Assembly (NCBI RefSeq): GCF_024436175.1
Contig: NZ_JANFQP010000002.1
Location: 310,001 to 374,000 of the forward strand
Length of the DNA: 64,000 bases
Direction of reading: 5' to 3'
From: Kaistella montana
Lineage (GTDB): Bacteria; Bacteroidota; Bacteroidia; Flavobacteriales; Weeksellaceae
In this document: positions 58,865 through 64,000 of the stretch, piece by piece
Layout of the letters: each line of letters starts with the position of its first letter
Position numbering within the stretch: position 1 is the first letter of the stretch
The notes under the pieces: generated by a model
Told to the model about the DNA's origin: nothing
What the model saw: the letters and a program-made list of their open reading frames with translations, nothing else
Databases searched by the model: none
Position numbers and translations under genes: made by a program

Positions 58865-60889
58865 TTAAAACCGATAAGTAAATGCGCAATTAAAACTTCT
58901 ACCACGCTCCAAAATCCTCTCATTATTATTGCTTGAAAGGGTTCGAGTTAAATGCTCTGAATATGATCGATTAAAAATATTCATCACTTCAAAACTTAGA
59001 AACGCATTGTTAAATACATTATATTTTGCATTAAAATCTAAAATAGAAAAATCTTTGGTCATTAATTCCCCAAACTCCGGATTGATGCGCTCCTGATTTC
59101 CTACAAAACGGTACTGAAAGCCTAAAACCACAGGAGAAAAATCAGCTTCCATTCTCCATCGGAAATCTAGTGGTGCGATTTCGGCCAGTGGATTTTTAGT
59201 TTCAAGATCTTCACCATAGGTATAAGCAACAGCTATTTCCGTTCTGTATTTTGGTAAAAATTTCCAGTTGAAATTGGCTTCAAAACCTGCCCTTAACGCT
59301 CTTTCGATATTCTGAAACTGCCGAGTTCCAGGAACCATCATTGAGTTTGGCTTTATATCCGGCCGAACAACACCGGTAATATAATCCTGCATCAGTGAGT
59401 AAAATCCATCAATCTGGAAATAAACTTTCTCTTTTTTGAAGGTAAAAATCAGATCTGCTTGGTTATTGGTCTCGGGTTTTAAATTCGGATTTCCTACATA
59501 CTGATAATCATTTGAGCCCACAGGAAATCGGTTGATAAAACGTTCGGTTAAACTTGCGCTTCGCTGTGCTCTTCCCATCCATACTGCAAGTTGAGAATTT
59601 TTGGTAATGCCGTAACTGTAGCCCAAACTCAAACTGTGATTAAAATCTTCAGTATTCATTTTTCCATAAAGATTTGTAAATAGTTGAGAAGGGTTTTCTG
59701 AATTGGCTTCATTATAATCCAACCTCAAAGATGCTGTGAATTTTGAATTTCTAAAGAAATACTGATATTCATTAAACCAACCAAATTGATTGATATGTGA
59801 ATCCTGCCATGAAGTTCCATCCGCCATCATCGGCATTCCCATCGACATTTTTGAACTTAGATTTACTGCTTCTTCGTGTTTAAAATCGAGGCCTGTGAAA
59901 AATACATTTTTGTTCTTAGCGAATTTTGTTTCAGCCCTAGCTCCATAAGTTCTGGTTCTAACGTCGGAAACCATTGATAAATCCGGAGTTCCCATCGAAT
60001 GCTCTACAACTGACATATAGGAATTGAAATGAATATGCTTCAGCAGAGAATTCTTAAACTCCGCCAAATGCCCTAACTGGAACATCCAGGTTTTATCAAA
60101 AAGCAAATCCATTTTCAGTGCAGCAAATTCTACATCTCGTCCCTGATTTGAATTGATTTGAATATCCGTCGTGTTATTCTCATTCCACTTAAAATTGGCT
60201 TTTGTTCCAACGTTATATCTTAGAAATGAGGACCGTACTTCATTACCATTTCCGTCCTTATAGCGATCGCCTTTTTGGTAAGAACCAAAAACATCCCACA
60301 CAATTCTTTTTGATGAAAGTTCGGCAAATCCTTCGTTTCTAAGAATATTCCCATTGCTTTCGTAGCCAAGAGAAATTCTTCCGTTCACTTCCGTTTTATC
60401 AGAAAAAATTGGAGGAATTGTTATAAAATTTATCGTACCTCCTAAAGCATTCCCGTGTCGAAAATGATAAGGTCCTTTGTAAACTTCAACCTCTTTCACC
60501 ATATTCATATTCACCTGACTCACAGCAGGATCCATTCTGCTCGGACAAGCATTTATAGCGTTTGAAGCTCCATCAATAACGATGTTCAGTTGTTCATATT
60601 TGAATCCCCGTAAAACAGGATCAGTTGCATAATTCCCAGCTTTTTTAATCCCTGAAATCTCCGGGATCTGTTGAAGAAATTTTCCGGCATCGTGGCTTAG
60701 CAAATCGGAATTCTGGGTTTCTATTTTTTCTTTATTTTTTGGTAAAAGTTTCGTAATCCTTACCACTTCTATATTTTGATAAAGAGAATCTGTTTTTTCC
60801 TGAGAAAAAAGGAGGTTCGAAATCAACAGGCATAGTGCTGCAAAAGCATATTTTTCCTGCTTAAAAATAATTGTTTTTAAATTTTTCAT
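58865..60889 (-). CDS. TonB-dependent receptor, OprC/NosA-like (probable copper)
   Basis: A 674-residue outer-membrane receptor. The signal peptide ends near LLFSQ (about residue 29). The plug (about 45-165) carries ACPSRMDPAVSQVN at 114-127, which corresponds to the CxNRMDP motif that binds copper in OprC/NosA receptors. A second Met-rich stretch MSMGMPMM lies near residue 348 in an extracellular loop. The barrel ends in CAFTYRF. The start is at ATG 60889 (MKNLKTII); a longer frame to 60973 runs into the small upstream gene. It probably takes up copper and could feed cbb3 oxidase assembly. Confidence 0.85.
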   Translation of the reverse strand: MKNLKTIIFKQEKYAFAALCLLISNLLFSQEKTDSLYQNIEVVRITKLLPKNKEKIETQNSDLLSHDAGKFLQQIPEISGIKKAGNYATDPVLRGFKYEQLNIVIDGASNAINACPSRMDPAVSQVNMNMVKEVEVYKGPYHFRHGNALGGTINFITIPPIFSDKTEVNGRISLGYESNGNILRNEGFAELSSKRIVWDVFGSYQKGDRYKDGNGNEVRSSFLRYNVGTKANFKWNENNTTDIQINSNQGRDVEFAALKMDLLFDKTWMFQLGHLAEFKNSLLKHIHFNSYMSVVEHSMGTPDLSMVSDVRTRTYGARAETKFAKNKNVFFTGLDFKHEEAVNLSSKMSMGMPMMADGTSWQDSHINQFGWFNEYQYFFRNSKFTASLRLDYNEANSENPSQLFTNLYGKMNTEDFNHSLSLGYSYGITKNSQLAVWMGRAQRSASLTERFINRFPVGSNDYQYVGNPNLKPETNNQADLIFTFKKEKVYFQIDGFYSLMQDYITGVVRPDIKPNSMMVPGTRQFQNIERALRAGFEANFNWKFLPKYRTEIAVAYTYGEDLETKNPLAEIAPLDFRWRMEADFSPVVLGFQYRFVGNQERINPEFGELMTKDFSILDFNAKYNVFNNAFLSFEVMNIFNRSYSEHLTRTLSSNNNERILERGRSFNCAFTYRF

Positions 60890-60969
60890 GCGTTTAAAAT
60901 TTGATTTTTGAAAAAGGAATAGTTGCTTTATCTTAAAAAAAGACAAAGTAATTTTGAGAAAAACAAAAA

Positions 60970-61332
60970 TCAAATTTGTGGTGGATGAGGATCAACCGAA
61001 TAGAAACCTAATGGAAATATTGAGGTAAGGAATAAAAAATTCACTTTTTGAAAATCGGATTTTTCAATCGGATATACACTAAAAGACACCTCTTTTAATG
61101 GCAAAATATTAAATTCAAATGAATATTTAACCAAATTAACAAGACTGGCTGTTTTTTCGGACTCCTTTTTTATTTGACATTTCCCATGACATTCCAACTC
61201 CGGTTTTGATTTATTAATACAATGAATTTCGTAAAAATTTTTATTGATCTGATAATCAAATATCATCAACGAATGTTGAAAACTCGCAGTAAAAACTATA
61301 AAGGATAATATTAAAGAATAAAGGAATCGCAT
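60970..61332 (-). CDS. Small Cys-motif exported protein beside the copper receptor
   Basis: A 120-residue protein with an N-terminal hydrophobic signal or anchor (YSLILSFIVFTASF) and a compact motif CINKSKPELECHGKCQIKK (Cys 38, 48 and 52). The C-terminus is DPHPPQI. In Bacteroidota such small CxNK...P...CxGKC proteins stand next to copper-type TonB receptors; the three Cys and His could bind copper in the periplasm. No function is known to me. It is read toward the receptor; both may share a promoter near 61333-61390. Confidence 0.65.
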   Translation of the reverse strand: MRFLYSLILSFIVFTASFQHSLMIFDYQINKNFYEIHCINKSKPELECHGKCQIKKESEKTASLVNLVKYSFEFNILPLKEVSFSVYPIEKSDFQKVNFLFLTSIFPLGFYSVDPHPPQI

Positions 61333-61371
61333 TGACCTTACAAAATTACGCCTTTTATCGTCTTTATTAAA

Positions 61372-61385
61372 ATGACATTCGTCAT
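61372..61385. promoter_or_regulatory. Dyad ATGAC-ATTC-GTCAT before the copper receptor genes
   Basis: A 5-4-5 perfect inverted repeat in the 134-base divergent region between the Cys-motif gene and the HerA-like gene. It could be an operator of a dimeric (metal or redox) regulator. Confidence 0.4.
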
Positions 61386-61466
61386 CCTTTAAAAAGGAAT
61401 TATTTTACTCAATCAAAATATAATAAACAATATTTTTTATCTTTATGCTTTCAAACACATATAAAA

Positions 61467-62993
61467 ATGGCAGATAAAGCGAAATTCATTCAGGAGCTTT
61501 CTACGAGATATACGACAAAAGGAGAATCGATTACTTTAGGAAAAGGAATGCTCGACGGTGATGTGGTAACCGAAGTGGAGGTGAAAATACCTTTAAAAAC
61601 CATCAACAGACATGGCCTTATCGCAGGTGCGACAGGAACGGGAAAAACCAAAACATTGCAAGTTTTTGCAGAGCAGCTTTCGCATGCGGGAGTTCCTTCT
61701 TTGGTGTTAGACATCAAAGGGGATTTCTCTGGAATTGCAGAACCTGGTTCTGAAAACTCAATCATTACTGAACGCTACGCCAAAACCCAATTGCCCTATC
61801 AACCACAGGCTTTTCCTGTCGAATTGATGACAATTTCAGGCGAAAAAGGGGTGAAATTAAGAGCTACAGTTAGCGAATTCGGCCCACTTTTACTTTCGAA
61901 AATTCTTGAACTTAATGATACTCAACAAAGTATTATTTCAATCGTATTCAAATATTGCGACGACAAAGGTTTGCCGCTTATCGATTTAGACGATTTGAAA
62001 AAAGTATTGCAATATGTTACTGATAATCCGCAAGGAAAGGCCGATTTATCCAATAATTACGGATCAATAGCTCCTGCTTCTTTAGGTGCAATTCTGCGGT
62101 CCATCGTCGCTTTGGAACAGCAAGGTGCAGCGCAGTTTTTCGGTGAACCGAGCTTTGATGTTGAGGATCTTTTGCAACAAAGAGACGGAAAAGGTGTAGT
62201 GAATATTCTTCGCGTTGGTAATATCCAAAGTAAGCCGCAATTGTTTTCGACATTTATGTTGTCTCTTTTTGCTGAAATTTATATGAATTTCCCTGAAGAA
62301 GGCGATTCCGGCAAACCAAAATTGGTTTTGTTTATTGATGAAGCGCATTTAATTTTCAATGAAGCGTCTAAAACTTTGCTGGCTCAAATTGAAACTATGG
62401 TAAAATTGATCCGTTCCAAAGGAGTTGGGATTTATTTTATCACTCAAATTCCTGGTGATGTCCCGGAAAATGTGCTTTCACAATTAGGTTTAAAAATACA
62501 ACATGCTTTAAGAGGATTCACCGCAAAAGACCGCAAAGAGATCTCCAAAGCTGTTGAAAATTATCCAATTACAGAATATTACAAAGCCGATGAATTGATC
62601 CAAAATTTAGGAATTGGTGAAGCATTTATTACCGCTTTGGATGAAAAAGGAATTCCAACACCTTTGGTTCATACTTATTTAATTTCACCAGAATCAAGAA
62701 TGGATGTCTTGAATGACGCAGAAGTTTCCGATCTCACTTCGCGTTCCGCTTTGGTGGCCAAATACGAACAAACCGTGAACAAAGATTCTGCCTACGAAAT
62801 GCTCGCAAGCCGCATGGAACAGGCAGTTCAAAATGCAGAACCTACTTTAAAATCACGACCAGTAAAAGAAGAACCTGGCGTTTTCGAAAGCGTAATGAAA
62901 TCTCGAGCAGGAAGAACTTTCACAACCACTTTAGCAAGAGAAGGAGCGAAATTTGTATTGGGAATGTTGGGTTTAGGAGGTAGAAAAAGATAA
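61467..62993 (+). CDS. HerA-like ATPase (DUF853, YjgR type)
   Basis: A 508-residue P-loop ATPase: Walker A LIAGATGTGKTKTLQ (about residue 51), Walker B KLVLFIDEAHLIF (about 287), sensor ITQIPGDVPENVL and an Arg-finger-like region GLKIQHALRGFTAKDRKEI. It belongs to the HerA/DUF853 helicase-like group; E. coli YjgR is a relative. The role is unknown in vivo. The 36-base gap to the exonuclease gene (63029) makes co-transcription and joint nucleic-acid work plausible. Confidence 0.85.
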   Translation: MADKAKFIQELSTRYTTKGESITLGKGMLDGDVVTEVEVKIPLKTINRHGLIAGATGTGKTKTLQVFAEQLSHAGVPSLVLDIKGDFSGIAEPGSENSIITERYAKTQLPYQPQAFPVELMTISGEKGVKLRATVSEFGPLLLSKILELNDTQQSIISIVFKYCDDKGLPLIDLDDLKKVLQYVTDNPQGKADLSNNYGSIAPASLGAILRSIVALEQQGAAQFFGEPSFDVEDLLQQRDGKGVVNILRVGNIQSKPQLFSTFMLSLFAEIYMNFPEEGDSGKPKLVLFIDEAHLIFNEASKTLLAQIETMVKLIRSKGVGIYFITQIPGDVPENVLSQLGLKIQHALRGFTAKDRKEISKAVENYPITEYYKADELIQNLGIGEAFITALDEKGIPTPLVHTYLISPESRMDVLNDAEVSDLTSRSALVAKYEQTVNKDSAYEMLASRMEQAVQNAEPTLKSRPVKEEPGVFESVMKSRAGRTFTTTLAREGAKFVLGMLGLGGRKR

Positions 62994-63028
62994 TTTGCCC
63001 AAAAGCAAATCAGAAGCAGTAAAGAAAA

Positions 63029-64000
63029 ATGTATTCAGTAATCGATATAGAAAGTAACGGAGCCGCATTCCGAAAAGAAAGCATCATTGAAATTGCAATT
63101 TATAAATATGATGGGCACGAAATCGTAGATCAATTCATCTCTTTGGTAAATCCCGAAAGCGAGATTACTCCGTTTGTGCAAAAACTCACCAAAATTTCAC
63201 CAAAAATGGTGAAAACTGCTCCAAAATTTCATGAAATCGCCAAAAGAGTGGTAGAAATCACCGAAAACACCACTTTGGTTGGTCATAATATCGATTTCGA
63301 TTATCGAATGCTTCGCCAAGAGTTCAAACGACTCGGTTACACCTTTAAAATCAATACTTTAGACACAATTCCATTAGCTAAAAAACTCATTCCAGAAGCG
63401 CAAAGTTATTCATTGGGAAAACTGGTGAAATCATTAGGAATTCCATTGGTCGATCAGCACAGAGCTTCAGGTGATGCGAAAGCAACTTTAGACTTGTTTA
63501 AATTACTGATAATCAAAGATAAAGATTCCGAAATTATTCAACAACATCATGAAGAATCGAATGCTAAAACCTATTTAAATAAAGTAAGAAATCTCACCCA
63601 AGATTTACCTTCAGAAAGAGGAATTATTTATTTTCAAAATGCAGATGGGAAAATCATTTTCTTCGATTTCACCGACGATCTTAGCAAGTTTGCTAAAGTT
63701 CTTTTTCATTCCAAATCAAAAAAATTGATGAAAATTCAGGAAGAAGTTGAACAAATTCATTACGATTTAACTGGAAATGATATTCTCGCCAAACTGATGA
63801 CGAAAACCAAAGGTTTACAAAAAAGAGAAACACTTCCGTTTGGACTTTTTCATAAAAACAACAAATATTTTGTAGAGAAAATTTCTTTGCAAAAAGAGGC
63901 AAAACCTTTGCTTAAATTCAAATCATTTACACAAGGTTTGAAAGCGGTAAGCTTCCTAAAAAAGCAAGACCAATACGCAGATCCCGCGGTTTTAGAACAA
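63029..64000 (+). CDS. DEDDh 3'-5' exonuclease (DnaQ-like), 3' end cut by window
   Basis: At least 324 residues, open to the last base. The exonuclease domain (1-170) has Exo I SVIDIESNGA (Asp/Glu, residue 5-7), Exo II LVGHNIDFDYRML (about 90) and Exo III DQHRASGDAKATL (His and Asp, about 147), which is the DEDDh set of the DnaQ/epsilon family. The remaining part (SERGIIYFQNADGKIIF ... LPFGLFHKNNKYFVEK) resembles the GIY-YIG-like or UvrC-linker extension of long DnaQ-like proteins of Bacteroidota. The real end lies beyond 64000. Confidence 0.85.
   Translation, partial: MYSVIDIESNGAAFRKESIIEIAIYKYDGHEIVDQFISLVNPESEITPFVQKLTKISPKMVKTAPKFHEIAKRVVEITENTTLVGHNIDFDYRMLRQEFKRLGYTFKINTLDTIPLAKKLIPEAQSYSLGKLVKSLGIPLVDQHRASGDAKATLDLFKLLIIKDKDSEIIQQHHEESNAKTYLNKVRNLTQDLPSERGIIYFQNADGKIIFFDFTDDLSKFAKVLFHSKSKKLMKIQEEVEQIHYDLTGNDILAKLMTKTKGLQKRETLPFGLFHKNNKYFVEKISLQKEAKPLLKFKSFTQGLKAVSFLKKQDQYADPAVLEQ

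Noticed and set aside
58865-60889. Receptor as a siderophore transporter
   Set aside because: No siderophore-gene neighbours, while the CPSRMDP and Met-rich motifs favour copper.

Overview
The window is AT-rich bacterial chromosome from a member of the Bacteroidota, most likely a flavobacterium of the Chryseobacterium/Kaistella group (Weeksellaceae). The taxonomic call rests on family knowledge plus what is visible: promoters of the TAnnTTTG type instead of sigma-70 boxes, few Shine-Dalgarno sequences, a fused CcoN-CcoO oxidase subunit, TonB-dependent receptors, an HU/CCDC81-type membrane protein, many SpII lipoproteins, and Bacteroidota-restricted families such as DUF4251, DUF6646 and haem-binding-domain proteins. 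I see no prophage, insertion sequence, CRISPR array or rRNA operon. One tRNA gene (Asn) is present.

Layout. (1) 1-4.9 kb: end of a WG-repeat-like protein, a TPP riboswitch driving a TonB-dependent receptor (probable thiamine uptake), then an accessory-looking stretch with two tandem-repeat arrays, a wrecked S41 peptidase gene, a small secreted protein, a decayed ORF, and three copies of the same terminator hairpin. (2) 4.9-11.8 kb: HU-like membrane protein, acyl-CoA thioesterase, D-2-hydroxyacid dehydrogenase, serine hydrolase, Ig-like lipoprotein, haem-binding protein and panB. (3) 11.8-21.5 kb: a Crp/Fnr-type regulator divergent from the cbb3 oxidase locus (ccoI, ccoS, ccoNO, ccoQ, ccoP, ccoG, ccoH, a SafE-like membrane protein); both promoter regions hold a TGA-N6-TCA dyad. 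(4) 21.5-33.9 kb: lipoproteins, serS, a small glycan group (flippase, two glycosyltransferase-type proteins), a paired Fe-S oxidoreductase, an MCE/MlaD protein and a PpiD-type foldase. (5) 34-43.8 kb: lon, doxX-like, pgi, folD, queE, a sugar-phosphate transferase, mlaE/mlaF and an outer-membrane barrel. (6) 43.9-54.5 kb: M48 protease, meaB, dipeptide epimerase, small cytochrome c, csaA-like, exonuclease, SufT-like, OsmC, HMG-CoA lyase, pepT, tRNA-Asn, rseP. (7) 54.6-64 kb: nitrilase-family amidase, a sulfane-sulfur operon (GreA-like protein, TauE, persulfide dioxygenase-rhodanese fusion, rhodanese, thioredoxin), a probable copper TonB receptor with a small Cys-motif partner, a HerA-like ATPase and a DEDDh exonuclease cut by the window end.

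How they work together. The cco locus is a complete microaerobic respiration module with copper delivery (CcoI), assembly (CcoS, CcoG, CcoH) and a regulator; the OprC-like receptor at 59-61 kb could supply copper to it (inference). The sulfur operon has the parts needed to oxidise glutathione persulfide and export sulfite. MlaD, MlaE and MlaF, which normally act together in lipid transport, are split over two places. Most of the window is ordinary core genome. The least explained items are the repeat/pseudogene stretch at 2.8-4.9 kb, the paired candidate Crp/Fnr sites, and the small Cys-motif protein beside the copper receptor.
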